NCBI GenBank assembly: GCA_021463865.1
Contig: JAJTXY010000004.1
Coordinates: 62,001 to 126,000 of the forward strand
From: Anaerolineae bacterium
GTDB taxonomy: Bacteria > Chloroflexota > Anaerolineae > Aggregatilineales > J027
Direction of reading: 5' to 3'
DNA: 64,000 nt
Shown piece by piece: positions 34,196 through 43,051 of this stretch (the first letter of the stretch is position 1; every line of letters begins with the position of its first letter). Below the pieces are notes generated by a model, which did no database searches, was not told where the DNA came from, and saw only the letters and a list, made by a program, of their open reading frames with translations. Both the position numbers and the translations under genes were made by a program.

Positions 34196-34828
34196 TTACG
34201 CTCCTACAAAAGTTTCGTTTTTTAGAATATTACGCCGATATTTTGCCAAGTCATCGGCAGCACGGGCTTGCAACGCTTTATCATTGGGAAACAGGTCAGG
34301 GATAGATTCATAAATATCTTCGGCGTCGCGCAGTTGACCATCGGCTTCATACAATTCCCCCAAGCGCAGATAAATCATGCCGAGATAGGGGTTGGTACGT
34401 CCGATATTTTCTTGAACAAATCGTTCGGCGTCTTCAATCGTCAGGCGCTCATAGACAATCTCATGGATACGGTCTTTGGCACGTTGGACACCATCGGGGA
34501 TAGGATAGGAGTAGTCGTTTTCCCAAATGCGCTGCACCTGCATATACCCGCCGTATTCAATATATTTTTTCTCTTGGGTGTCATATTTTTCGTAGCCTGT
34601 CAGCGCATCCAGATAGTTGCCTGCCTCAAAACTGGCGTCGGCATCGTCCAAATAATCTCCGGTTAGGCGATAGGCGTTCCACCACGCCAGCCCATAAGTA
34701 CCGATAAAGACCGCAATCAGGCCAGCAAACAGCAACACCCAACGATAGCGCTTTATCCAACTTTGGGTGGGCTTGACTTCAACGATGGCCTCGACAAGAG
34801 GTTGTTGAGCAAGGGTTGTTTGAGCCAT
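34196..34828 (-). CDS. membrane-anchored TPR protein in the transporter operon
   Basis: A 210-residue protein with one membrane segment (about residues 30-49, WVLLFAGLIAVFIGTYGLAWW) and an outward-facing helical region with TPR-like units (DADASFEAGNYLDALTGYEKY; NPYLGMIYLRLGELYEADGQLRDAEDIYESI). It has no enzymatic motif. Its start is 12 bases from the stop of the upstream permease and its stop one base from the GH94 start, so it is firmly inside the transport operon. It may organise the transporter or contact the SBP. I know of no described role. AGGGGG ribosome binding site. Confidence 0.75.
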   Translation of the reverse strand: MAQTTLAQQPLVEAIVEVKPTQSWIKRYRWVLLFAGLIAVFIGTYGLAWWNAYRLTGDYLDDADASFEAGNYLDALTGYEKYDTQEKKYIEYGGYMQVQRIWENDYSYPIPDGVQRAKDRIHEIVYERLTIEDAERFVQENIGRTNPYLGMIYLRLGELYEADGQLRDAEDIYESIPDLFPNDKALQARAADDLAKYRRNILKNETFVGA

Positions 34829-34840
34829 TAATTTATCCCC

Positions 34841-35674
34841 CTATTTACTCAACGATACGTTGGCAAAGGCTTTAACAAACTGCTCTTGGATGAAAAAGTA
34901 CACCACCACAATCGGCACGGTGATAATTGTGGTGAGCGCCCAAATTTGCTGGGCATTTTCACCCGGTACAGTGCCACGAAATTGCAACAGACCCAATTGC
35001 AGTGTCCATTGTTCGGGCCGATTGAGATAGAGCAGCGGGCCAAAAAAGTCGTTCCAACTACCCATAAATGTGAGAATGGCAACCGTCGCTAGTGCAGGAC
35101 GGGCCAACGGCAAAATGATGCGGGTGAAGATGACCATTTCACCTGCCCCATCAATCCGCGCCGCCTCGACCAACTCATCCGGGATGCCCGACATAAATTG
35201 GCGAATCAGGAAAATGTTAAACACCGATACAATCGAAGGGACAATTAGCGCCTCAAAGTGGCCCACCCAGCCAATGCGATACATCAACACATAGGTCGGG
35301 ATGAGGAACAACACACCGGGAATCATCATCGTCAGCAGCATAAAGCCAAAAATTTTGTCGCGCCCCGGAAAGGGGATTTTGGCAAAGGCATAGGCCGCCA
35401 ATGCACTAAAAATGGTATTCAGAACGGTGATTGACCCCGCTAGAAACACGGAGTTTTTAAACAGCAGCATCACATCCAGTTCATCAAACACGCCCGTGTA
35501 ACCTGTAAAGACAATTTTTTCAGGTAAAGCGGTTGGGGAGTGCATAATCTCTTGCCCGGTCTTCACCGAGTTGTTAATCATGTAGAAGAACGGGTAGATC
35601 ACGAAGAAAGCACCCAGTAGCAGAACGGCATAACTCAGAATGATAGTGGGGGAAAATGCTTTTGCGCGTCTCAT
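34841..35674 (-). CDS. sugar ABC transporter permease, MalG/UgpE type
   Basis: A MetI-like permease of about 277 residues with six membrane segments and the EAA loop VEAARIDGAGEMVIFTRIILP. I start it at the ATG at 35674 (or its neighbour 35677), which follows AGGGAG; an upstream ATG at 35695 would overlap the previous gene. It pairs with the permease encoded just upstream. The substrate is inferred from the operon to be a beta-gluco-oligosaccharide. Confidence 0.9.
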   Translation of the reverse strand: MRRAKAFSPTIILSYAVLLLGAFFVIYPFFYMINNSVKTGQEIMHSPTALPEKIVFTGYTGVFDELDVMLLFKNSVFLAGSITVLNTIFSALAAYAFAKIPFPGRDKIFGFMLLTMMIPGVLFLIPTYVLMYRIGWVGHFEALIVPSIVSVFNIFLIRQFMSGIPDELVEAARIDGAGEMVIFTRIILPLARPALATVAILTFMGSWNDFFGPLLYLNRPEQWTLQLGLLQFRGTVPGENAQQIWALTTIITVPIVVVYFFIQEQFVKAFANVSLSK

Positions 35675-35684
35675 CATGCTCTCC

Positions 35685-36638
35685 CTAATTCTCATTGGTG
35701 CGGAAGAACTTAAATTGCAGGAAAGTTAGCGCGGCGATGATATAGGCCAGCAGCAGCCCCAACGTGGACGCAAATCCCACATTAGATCGGTCAAAGGCTT
35801 GGGCATACAGGTACAACACAGGCGTCAAGGCTTGGTTGTTGATCCCGCCATAGACATTAAAGCCGATACTAAAGACCTCGCCGAACATTTGCAGGCCATT
35901 GATGACATCCACCACCAATAGGAAAAACAATTGCGGCTTGAGGGTAGGCAGGGTGATATAGGTAAACATTTGCCACCCGTTTGCCCCGTCAACCGCTGCC
36001 GCTTCATACAGGCGTGCGTCAATCGAATACATGCCCGCCAGCAAAATGACCGTGCTGATGCCAAACCATTTCCATGTGTTAATAAGCGCGATCACAATCA
36101 TCGGCCATGTTTCTTCGGACTTCCAGAAAAACGGCCCATCGAGCAGGTGCAGATCAATGAGGTATTTTTGGATTGGCCCGCCCGGACTGGCAAGATTGTC
36201 CCCAATCGTCATCAAAACCACCGTCGAGGTAATAACGGGCAAGAAATAGATCGTTCGCAGCAACCGTCCACCAAATTTGATATTAAACAGCAGCGAGGCA
36301 ATCAGCAGGCCCAAGCCATTTTTAAGGAAAATAAACACCGACTGGTTGAGGACGATGTTAAAAATGGCTTTCCAAAATAGGGGGTCTTCAATGCCGCGTA
36401 CCCAGTTGCCGATGCCGACAAATTGACGATTTTCGGGGTTCACAAAAGAATAATTAAAAAAGGTCAAAAAGAATGAGAGAATCAGTGGATAGATTCCAAA
36501 AACAATGTATAAGATGATCCAAGGCGAGACAAACACATAACCCCACCAATTGCGGCGCATCCGATGTAAAAGCGTGGTATGTCGTTTTGCCGAAACACTG
36601 GCGATACTTTGTTGGCCTTCGGCAGCAATCGCGCTCAT
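35685..36638 (-). CDS. sugar ABC transporter permease, MalF/UgpA type
   Basis: A 317-residue MetI-like permease with the EAA loop EAAAVDGANGWQMFTYITLP. Unlike the two other MalF-type permeases in the window it has no large extracytoplasmic insert; the loop after the first membrane segment is about 45 residues (LTFFNYSFVNPENRQFVG). AAGGGGA lies ten bases before ATG 36638. It follows the SBP gene after a stem-loop and overlaps or abuts the next permease gene. Confidence 0.92.
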   Translation of the reverse strand: MSAIAAEGQQSIASVSAKRHTTLLHRMRRNWWGYVFVSPWIILYIVFGIYPLILSFFLTFFNYSFVNPENRQFVGIGNWVRGIEDPLFWKAIFNIVLNQSVFIFLKNGLGLLIASLLFNIKFGGRLLRTIYFLPVITSTVVLMTIGDNLASPGGPIQKYLIDLHLLDGPFFWKSEETWPMIVIALINTWKWFGISTVILLAGMYSIDARLYEAAAVDGANGWQMFTYITLPTLKPQLFFLLVVDVINGLQMFGEVFSIGFNVYGGINNQALTPVLYLYAQAFDRSNVGFASTLGLLLAYIIAALTFLQFKFFRTNEN

Positions 36639-36674
36639 AAGGTTTAATTCCCCTTCAACTTCTTTTCCTGATAA

Positions 36675-36698
36675 GGATGGGTCACAGACGACCCATCC
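36675..36698 (-). repeat. palindromic repeat (copy 1) forming a stem-loop between SBP and permease genes
   Basis: GGATGGGTC (36675-36683) and GACCCATCC (36690-36698) form a perfect 9-base stem with a 6-base loop. Read leftward the element begins GTAGGGATGGGTCGTC, closely like the element at 54735 (GTAGGGGCGGGTCGCC), so both look like copies of one dispersed palindromic repeat. It lies 36 bases before the permease start and probably protects or attenuates the message. Confidence 0.6.
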
Positions 36699-36754
36699 CT
36701 ACAAACGAAAACTGCAAGGGCGATTATTTATCTATGGCCCTTTTCTGATTTGGA

Positions 36755-38053
36755 TTATTCGGTAGCAATGGCCTCGCGTGCTTTTTCAGCAGCATAACCC
36801 ACTGCCTCATCTAGTGAAACCGAGCCTTCAACCACAATTTCCTGATATGCCCCTTGTACAGCCACCGCAACTCGTTCAGCCGTTGCAAATTGTTCGGGCA
36901 CATACCCATGTTCCAGCACCTGCACAAACGGCAACCGGCTGGGGTCTTGGAAATAGGGGTCAGCCTTTAGGCTCGTCAACACAGGCAGATAGCCCAATTC
37001 GGTGATGAATTGATAGTTGTTCTCGTCTTCCATAATGAATTTCAAGAAATCCCATGCGCGGGCTTCGCGTTCGGGGTTGGTCTTGAGAATCATCATCGAG
37101 CGGCCACCATAGGTCGTAAAGCTGGTATCGCCCTCTTCGGGAACGGGCACGGGCGCAACGCCGACATCTTCACCAATGACCATCTCACCACCCACCGCGT
37201 TTTCGAGGTTGGGTTTCCAAGAATAGCCATACTGCATCCACATGCCGATGGCGCGGCCAAAGAAGTTCTTTTCCATTGTGGGTGGGGCATATTGTTGGGC
37301 TTCTTTGAGGAAGGCAAAGAATTTGTCCAGCGCACATTCTTCGCGGTCAAACACGATGTCCGTCGCCAGATTATTCAACAATTGGCATTCACCCTGATTG
37401 GCATTGAGATAGATGGGTTGGAGCATGTTCCAATACCAACCACCCCATTGCAGGGCTTCATTCCACAGCACCGTGCCATAGACCTCGTCGCCGTTTTCAC
37501 GGTTGGGAAGGGCATCAATCGCGGCGGCAGCGGCTAGGAATTCCTCCCAAGTGACCGGGGGGGCTTCGGGGTCGAGGCCTGCTTCTTCAAATAGGGCTTT
37601 GTTGTAGATCATCAGGGTCACGTCTGCGCCAACAGGGACATAATATTGATGACCATACAGTTTTTGCAGAGAAGCGGGTTCGATGCGGGCAAACAGTTCA
37701 TCCGCGCCGGGTAGTTCATCCAATACCACAGCGGCATCTTGTTCTGCCAATGTACCCAATTGAGGGCCAAAGGAGGTGATGATGAGGTCAGGTTGGTTGC
37801 CAGCGGCAATCAGCGCTTGGAACTGACCGCCTTCCGGTTCCAGTTCGAGGGTGATGTTTACATCGGGATTGGCTTCATTATATTTGGCGACAAGGCGGGT
37901 CATGGTGTCTTGCATCGCACCAGCAACAACCGACACACGCAGTTCATCTGCCATTGGGGGTTCATCTTGGGCACGCGACATGCCCAAGTTCGGGGCAACA
38001 ATAGCGGCGACAACGACAAGGACAATCAACGAACGCACAAAAAAACGTGACAT
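36755..38053 (-). CDS. extracellular sugar-binding protein
   Basis: A 432-residue exported family 1 solute-binding protein. The signal peptide has a hydrophobic core (LIVLVVVAAIVA) and ends about MSRAQ, with no lipobox. Typical features follow: LRVSVVAGAMQDTMTRLVAKYNEANPD, QPDLIITSFG, GHQYYVPVGADVTLMIYNKALFEEAG, and a C-terminal helix pair. First gene of the operon that continues with two permeases, the TPR protein and the GH94 phosphorylase. Expression is probably repressed through the palindrome at 38140-38159. Confidence 0.9.
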   Translation of the reverse strand: MSRFFVRSLIVLVVVAAIVAPNLGMSRAQDEPPMADELRVSVVAGAMQDTMTRLVAKYNEANPDVNITLELEPEGGQFQALIAAGNQPDLIITSFGPQLGTLAEQDAAVVLDELPGADELFARIEPASLQKLYGHQYYVPVGADVTLMIYNKALFEEAGLDPEAPPVTWEEFLAAAAAIDALPNRENGDEVYGTVLWNEALQWGGWYWNMLQPIYLNANQGECQLLNNLATDIVFDREECALDKFFAFLKEAQQYAPPTMEKNFFGRAIGMWMQYGYSWKPNLENAVGGEMVIGEDVGVAPVPVPEEGDTSFTTYGGRSMMILKTNPEREARAWDFLKFIMEDENNYQFITELGYLPVLTSLKADPYFQDPSRLPFVQVLEHGYVPEQFATAERVAVAVQGAYQEIVVEGSVSLDEAVGYAAEKAREAIATE

Positions 38054-38139
38054 GGTATTTTTTATCTCCTCAACTCTTTAGTGGTCTTCAGTTAGGATAA
38101 ACTGGGTAGTGTTTGCTCTAAATTCGACCTGCCTCCTTC

Positions 38140-38159
38140 TTGTAAAAGCGCTTTTACAA
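38140..38159 (-). promoter_or_regulatory. LacI-family operator at the SBP operon promoter
   Basis: TTGTAAAAGCGCTTTTACAA is a perfect 20-base palindrome with the central CG expected of LacI-family sites, 87 bases before the SBP start. Read leftward its end TTTACA can serve as the -35 hexamer of a promoter with a weak -10 (ATTTAG or TTTAGA). A related, imperfect site GGGAGCGCTTTCCC lies at 38177-38190. A near-identical operator lies at 39362-39379 at the divergent enzyme promoter. Confidence 0.8.
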
Positions 38160-38239
38160 TGGGTGAAAATTTTTTAGGGAGCGCTTTCCCCTTTCATATC
38201 TAACAAGGTGTTTAATCGCCTTATTAGGGACTTACAACA

Positions 38240-39253
38240 TCAGCAACCGCAGGATTTACGAACCACCAGCGACGCGGGCAGCAGCATGACACGCGGCGAG
38301 GCCAATGTCCGTACTTCAACGTTCTCCTGTGGCCCGATCATGGCAATCGCTCGTTTGGCGGCGTGCCAGCCCATTTCATAGACAGGCTGTTGAATCGTGG
38401 TTAGTGGGGGTGAGATATAACTGGACATCGGAATATCATCAAAACCCACCACGGCAATATCTTCCGGGACACGCAGGCCACTTTCTTGGATAGCGCGAAT
38501 CGCATCAATCGCCATTTGGTCATTGGCGGCAAACACGGCTTCTGGCAAAACAGGCCGCTGCAATAATTCCAACATGGCACGATAACCACTGTCTTGCAAA
38601 TAATCCCCCGGCACAATATATTCCGGCCCAACGCTTAGGCCATGTTCGGCTAGAACATCCTGCATCGCCCGTAACCGTTCACGGCTGTCAGGGGTGTAAT
38701 TCGTACCTGCGATATAGGCCAGACGCCGATAACCATGTCCCAATAAATGCTCGGTCATCGCACGGCTGCCACTGTAATTATCGGCCAAAAATGCCGGAAT
38801 ATTTTTCCCAACGTCTTGTTGGGCCAATACAATCGGTACTCCACGCGCAGCGATTTGCTGAATTTCATGGATGTAGACATCAATCGCTACCAGCACCATC
38901 GCGTCCACATTACCGCGACGAAACAAATCTAAATAACGGTGTTCGTGGGCGGGGCGGGGCTGACTGGCAATAAGCAAACTATAGCCCTCGTCCGTTGCTG
39001 CGTCCTCCACCCCCCGCACGATCTGGAAAAAAAACGGGTCGTTCACTTGGGGGATGACCAATCCCAGCGTATTGCTTTCTTGGCTGGCAAGCCCGCGTGC
39101 AAACGCATTGGCATGATAGTCGAGTTCTCGAACGGCCTTCAATACTCGTTCTCGTGTTGCTGGACTCACCCGGTCTTTATTATTGAGGACTCTGGAAACC
39201 GTACCGATTGAGACCCCGGCATGTTTTGCAACATCAAAAATCGTAGCCGCCAT
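38240..39253 (-). CDS. LacI-family transcriptional repressor of the glucan locus
   Basis: A 337-residue regulator. The N-terminal HTH (ATIFDVAKHAGVSIGTVSRVLN) and hinge helix are followed by a periplasmic-binding-protein-like effector domain (about 60-330) with LGLVIPQVNDPFFFQIVRGVEDAA and VVGFDDIPMSSYISPPLTTIQQP. ATG 39253 is preceded by AGGAAG; a start five codons upstream lacks this. It lies between the SBP operon and the divergent exported enzyme gene, with matching palindromes at both promoters, so it should repress both until a gluco-oligosaccharide binds. It ends VVRKSCGC, an unusual two-Cys tail. Confidence 0.92.
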   Translation of the reverse strand: MAATIFDVAKHAGVSIGTVSRVLNNKDRVSPATRERVLKAVRELDYHANAFARGLASQESNTLGLVIPQVNDPFFFQIVRGVEDAATDEGYSLLIASQPRPAHEHRYLDLFRRGNVDAMVLVAIDVYIHEIQQIAARGVPIVLAQQDVGKNIPAFLADNYSGSRAMTEHLLGHGYRRLAYIAGTNYTPDSRERLRAMQDVLAEHGLSVGPEYIVPGDYLQDSGYRAMLELLQRPVLPEAVFAANDQMAIDAIRAIQESGLRVPEDIAVVGFDDIPMSSYISPPLTTIQQPVYEMGWHAAKRAIAMIGPQENVEVRTLASPRVMLLPASLVVRKSCGC

Positions 39254-39277
39254 GATCTTCCTGCCCAACTGTTTGTT

Positions 39278-39287
39278 AAAACGTTTT
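39278..39287 (-). promoter_or_regulatory. possible autoregulatory LacI-type site
   Basis: AAAACGTTTT, a palindrome with central CG inside TTAAAACGTTTTTA, lies 25 bases upstream of the repressor start. It is shorter by one base pair per half than the AAAAGCGCTTTT core of the two main operators, so binding by the same protein is only a possibility. Confidence 0.4.
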
Positions 39288-39361
39288 TATTCTAGCAAGC
39301 GCCTCCAAAATGTGCAAATCGTTTTTTTGCCCCCCCTAATTTCGAGAGTTTTCGACATTTT

Positions 39362-39402
39362 TGTAAAAGCGCTTTGACAGATTTTTTCTCCCGATTTATA
39401 CT
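39362..39402 (+). promoter_or_regulatory. promoter with LacI-type operator over the -35 box
   Basis: TTGACA (39374-39379), 17-base spacer and TATACT (39397-39402) form a strong sigma-70-type promoter 65 bases before the exported enzyme gene. The palindrome TGTAAAAGCGCTTTGACA (39362-39379) covers the -35 box and differs from the operator at 38140 in one base of the core. Repressor binding would block polymerase directly. Confidence 0.85.
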
Positions 39403-39467
39403 CATCCTCAAAATAGATTTTTTTCCGCTAGATCAGCGGCAAGTGCTTAAAAGGAGCTAGAAGCTAT

Positions 39468-42400
39468 ATGTTAAAAAAGCTAGTACAGATTGTGCTGTGC
39501 GGGATCATGATTGCCACACTTGCAATCAGCATCCATCCCCCCGTCTCTGTAGCACAGGATGACAGCGTTGTCTGGGCGGCGTGGGATGCCAAAGACGCTG
39601 CTACCATCGGAGACGATAATTCTGGTTCCAGCGTGACCGTGACAGATGCGGTCACTACCCCGGCTGGTGCCCCAAGTTTGGAAGTCACCCCTAGCGGCAC
39701 TTCCGAAGAAACCAAGATGGCCGTACCGTTCACAGGTGCAGATTTAGCCGATTTTGCGACCTACAGCACCCTATCCATCGAAGTCTATTTGCCCGAAGGT
39801 AACACCATAAATCCCAATTCATTCTTCTTAGGGATGGCGGATGTTGGTGGGGAATGGACATGGGTAGGCGGTATTTTTGGCACGGCAGAAGCCCTAACCA
39901 CTGGCTGGAATACCATTGTATATCCACTTGACCCCGCCATGCGTGCCCCGGTAGCCGACCACAGCTATATGCTGTACTTCTCTTTCTTCAGCGCCGATGA
40001 AGCAGGCACCAAGACCCCGATGTTTGAACCCATCTATGTCGGGAGCGCGACCTTGAGCGGTTCAGAAGCTGCTGGTGGTGGTGAAGGCGAAGGTACAACC
40101 GCTGGCTCGGCGGAAGGCAGTCTGGCATGGGCCGCGTGGGATGCCAAAGATGTTGCTGCGATTGGTGATGATAACTCCGGCTCAACCGTCGCCATCAGCG
40201 AAGACATTCAGACCCCTGCTGGCACCCCCAGTTTACAGGTAACCCCCAGCGGTACCTCCGAAGAAACCAAAGTCGCCATTCCTTTCACAGGCGCGGATTT
40301 GGCGGATTGGGCTGCTTACGATCAGGTCGTTATCGAAGTCTACCTGCCCGAAGGCAATGCTCTCAATCCCAATAACTTCTTTATGGGCATGGCCGATGTG
40401 GGGGGTGAATGGACTTGGGTTGGTGGCATTTTTGGTGAAGCCACTGAACTGACCACTGGCTGGAATAACATTGTCTATAAACCCGATAATGTCATGCGTG
40501 CGCCTGTCGCGGATCACAGCTATATGCTGTATATGTCGTTCTTTAGTGCCGACGAAGCTGGCAACAAGACTGTCTTAACTGAACCCTTCTATCTGGGTGG
40601 CGCGATGCTCGTTTCAAGTGCCGCTGTATCTCCGCCTGCCCCCGAAAGAATTCTGTGGGCGGCATGGGAAAGCAAGAACGCTGGCATGATCGGCCATGAC
40701 AACACGGGTTCTTCGTTTGCAGAAGGCAAAGACATCCTGACCGCGACGGGTATTTCCTCACTACAGGTTATTCCTTCCGGCACAACGGAAGAAACCAAAC
40801 TGGCTTTCCCTGTTAGCGGGGCGAACCTGCAAACATGGTCGCTAGGACGGGTTGAACTAGAAATCTACCTGCCCTCCACCAATGCCTTTAATCCCAATCA
40901 GGTGTTTATGGGTATGGCAGACATCACAGGTGAATGGGCATGGGTCGGCGGCGTCTGGGGCGTTTTTGAAGGCGATACCGAATGGGCCAAAGTCATTTTT
41001 GATCTTGACCCCAACATGCGCAAGCCCAATCCCAACGGCGCGTATTTCATTTACTTCGCGTTCATGTATGCCGATGAAAATGGCAATAAGACTGTCTTGA
41101 CCGAACCGTTCTATCTGGGCAGCATGTACGCCATGCCTGTCCCCGGTGAAGCCGACCAAACCTTGACTTGGGCACCATGGGAGAACAAGGATATTGCGAT
41201 GCTGGGCGATGATAACAGCGGCTCGACCTTTGCGGTCAGCAATGATGTGTTAACCCCTGACGGCACTCCTTCGCTCCAAATTATGCCCAGTGGCGATGCC
41301 GCAGAGACCAAACTGGCCTTCCCCATTACCGCAGCAGATTTGGCGGATTGGGCCACTTACACACAGGTCGAACTAGATGTCTATCTGCCCGAAGGTAATG
41401 CCATGAACCCCAACAAATTCTTCATGGGCATGGGTGATACGACGGGCGAATGGGCATGGGTCGGCGGGATGTTCGGCGGAGCGCTCCAACTGACCACTGG
41501 ATGGAATCGCATTGTCTATGTGCCCCTCCAACCGATGCGTAACCCCAAAGAAGGCGGCACTTATGAGCTATACCTGTCTTTCTTCTTTGAAGATGCCAGC
41601 GGCAAAGTTCCGTTAACCGAACCGATCTATCTCGGCGGGGCTTATCTATCCGCCCCCGAAAAAGTAGCCGCGCCAGGTGAATTTTCGCAAGACAGCGTCT
41701 ATCAATCCGAGGTGGATTTGCTGCTCTCCTTTGATGATGTGGCCCTGCTCGATTCCGTCGGCAGCGAAACTTTCAGCTTCTTTTGGGAACAAGCTAATCC
41801 CGCCAACGGTCTGGTCAAAGACCGCAACACCCCCGATTCCCCTGCCAGTATTGCCTCCGTCGGCTTTGCGCTGGCTGGCATTCCAATTGCGGTGGATCGT
41901 GGCTGGATTAACTACAATCAAGGCTATGAACGCGCCCTTGTCACCCTACAAACCTTTGCCAATGGCGGTGTGCAAGGTGATCACGGTTTCTTCTATCATT
42001 TTGTGGATATGGAAACCGGGGAGCGCGTGTGGAGCAGCGAAATTTCTTCGATTGACTCTGCCCTGTTTATCGCAGGGGCGCTAACCGCCGGGGCATACTT
42101 TAAAGACACTGAAGTCGCAGCCCTCGCTCAACAACTTTATGAAAATATGGATTGGGAATGGATGATGGCGGGCGGCAACATGGTCTCGATGGGTTGGAAA
42201 CCAGACATTGGCTTCCTCTCCGCCACATGGGATCACTTCGATGAAAGTTTACTGCTCTATATCTTGGGCATCGGTTCACCCACCCACCCCATCCCCGCCG
42301 AATCATGGGATAATTGGGATCGTCCGATCAACCTACAGGGTGAATTTATCTATCTAGGCGGAGAACCCCTGTTTGTATATCAATATCCGCTGGCTTTCTT

Positions 42401-42944
42401 TGACCTGCGTGGCAAAGAAGACGCCTACGCCAACTATTTCAACAACACCACCCGCGCCTGTGAACGCAGCATTCAGTTCGCCGCCGATAATGCCGATGCC
42501 TATGCCACTTATCAGGGCGGAATTTGGGGTATCAGCGCCTCCGATGGCCCACGCGGTTACAAGGCATATGGCGCGACAGGTGGCAACCACGACGGTACAA
42601 TTGCCCCGTATGCCTCGATTGCCTGCTTGCCCTTCACCCCCGAAGCATCTATGGCGGCGATTCGGGCCATGTTGACCAAATGGGGTACGAAGGTGTGGCG
42701 TGAACACGGCTTTGTCAGCGCGGTCAATGATGTAGATCAATGGTATTCGGTAGACCACATCGGCATTGATCAGGGTGACATCCTGCTGATGATTGCCAAC
42801 TATCAAGACGGCTTTGTGTGGAATCTGCTGTCGCAAAACCCGAACATCCAAAATGCGATCAACGCGATGGGTTTTGTCGAAAGCACAGGCGACTATGCCG
42901 TGACCCCGGCTTATCTGGAAGCCTTCAAGAGCGGGACGAATTAA
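39468..42944 (+). CDS. exported glucoamylase-like (PF10091/GH144-like) enzyme with four N-terminal repeat modules
   Basis: A 1158-residue secreted protein. The signal peptide (about 1-29) ends VSVAQD, without lipobox. Four homologous modules of about 165 residues start near residues 34, 219, 396 and 566, each with WAAWD(A)K...GDDNSGS, TPSLQVTPSGTSEETK, NPNxFFMGMADxxGEWxWVGG and a jelly-roll-like strand pattern; these look like carbohydrate-binding modules. Residues about 745-1150 form an (alpha/alpha)6 glucoamylase-like domain (ETFSFFWEQANP, WSSEISSIDSALFIAG, WDHFDESLLLYILGIGSPTHPIP, GGNHDGTIAPYASIACLPF). GH144 and GH162 enzymes, endo-beta-1,2-glucanases, are of this type. It should cut an extracellular glucan into oligomers for the adjacent SBP. 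First gene behind the LacI-controlled promoter. Confidence 0.85.
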   Translation: MLKKLVQIVLCGIMIATLAISIHPPVSVAQDDSVVWAAWDAKDAATIGDDNSGSSVTVTDAVTTPAGAPSLEVTPSGTSEETKMAVPFTGADLADFATYSTLSIEVYLPEGNTINPNSFFLGMADVGGEWTWVGGIFGTAEALTTGWNTIVYPLDPAMRAPVADHSYMLYFSFFSADEAGTKTPMFEPIYVGSATLSGSEAAGGGEGEGTTAGSAEGSLAWAAWDAKDVAAIGDDNSGSTVAISEDIQTPAGTPSLQVTPSGTSEETKVAIPFTGADLADWAAYDQVVIEVYLPEGNALNPNNFFMGMADVGGEWTWVGGIFGEATELTTGWNNIVYKPDNVMRAPVADHSYMLYMSFFSADEAGNKTVLTEPFYLGGAMLVSSAAVSPPAPERILWAAWESKNAGMIGHDNTGSSFAEGKDILTATGISSLQVIPSGTTEETKLAFPVSGANLQTWSLGRVELEIYLPSTNAFNPNQVFMGMADITGEWAWVGGVWGVFEGDTEWAKVIFDLDPNMRKPNPNGAYFIYFAFMYADENGNKTVLTEPFYLGSMYAMPVPGEADQTLTWAPWENKDIAMLGDDNSGSTFAVSNDVLTPDGTPSLQIMPSGDAAETKLAFPITAADLADWATYTQVELDVYLPEGNAMNPNKFFMGMGDTTGEWAWVGGMFGGALQLTTGWNRIVYVPLQPMRNPKEGGTYELYLSFFFEDASGKVPLTEPIYLGGAYLSAPEKVAAPGEFSQDSVYQSEVDLLLSFDDVALLDSVGSETFSFFWEQANPANGLVKDRNTPDSPASIASVGFALAGIPIAVDRGWINYNQGYERALVTLQTFANGGVQGDHGFFYHFVDMETGERVWSSEISSIDSALFIAGALTAGAYFKDTEVAALAQQLYENMDWEWMMAGGNMVSMGWKPDIGFLSATWDHFDESLLLYILGIGSPTHPIPAESWDNWDRPINLQGEFIYLGGEPLFVYQYPLAFFDLRGKEDAYANYFNNTTRACERSIQFAADNADAYATYQGGIWGISASDGPRGYKAYGATGGNHDGTIAPYASIACLPFTPEASMAAIRAMLTKWGTKVWREHGFVSAVNDVDQWYSVDHIGIDQGDILLMIANYQDGFVWNLLSQNPNIQNAINAMGFVESTGDYAVTPAYLEAFKSGTN
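39567..41660 (+). repeat. four tandem protein-coding modules of about 165-185 codons
   Basis: Module starts are near 39567, 40122, 40653 and 41163. Modules 1 and 2 are the closest pair, sharing WAAWDAKD, GDDNSGS and TPSGTSEETK almost unchanged, which points to the most recent duplication; module 3 is the most diverged. A Gly/Glu/Thr-rich linker of about 20 residues separates modules 1 and 2. Confidence 0.85.
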
Positions 42945-42952
42945 ACTGGAAT

Positions 42953-43025
42953 CACCCCTGCTCCGGTAGGGGTGAGGCATGACATTCAACGGGGGTGGTC
43001 ACATGCGGCCACCCTCTTTATTTCT
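42953..43025 (+). terminator. two stem-loops between the exported enzyme and GH1 genes
   Basis: CACCCCT (42953-42959) pairs with AGGGGTG (42968-42974). A second hairpin, GGGTGG (42993-42998) with CCACCC (43009-43014), is followed by TCTTTATTTCTC, an intrinsic terminator-like tail. The GH1 start is 38 bases further on with no obvious new promoter, so partial read-through is likely. Confidence 0.65.
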
Positions 43026-43051
43026 CAAAAGTATCACGGGAGTTTTTATTT

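Noticed and set aside
39468-42944. The repetitive 2-kb region as a CRISPR or DNA-level satellite
   Set aside because: The periodicity is at protein level with about 500-base units, diverged third positions and one open frame; it encodes tandem protein modules.
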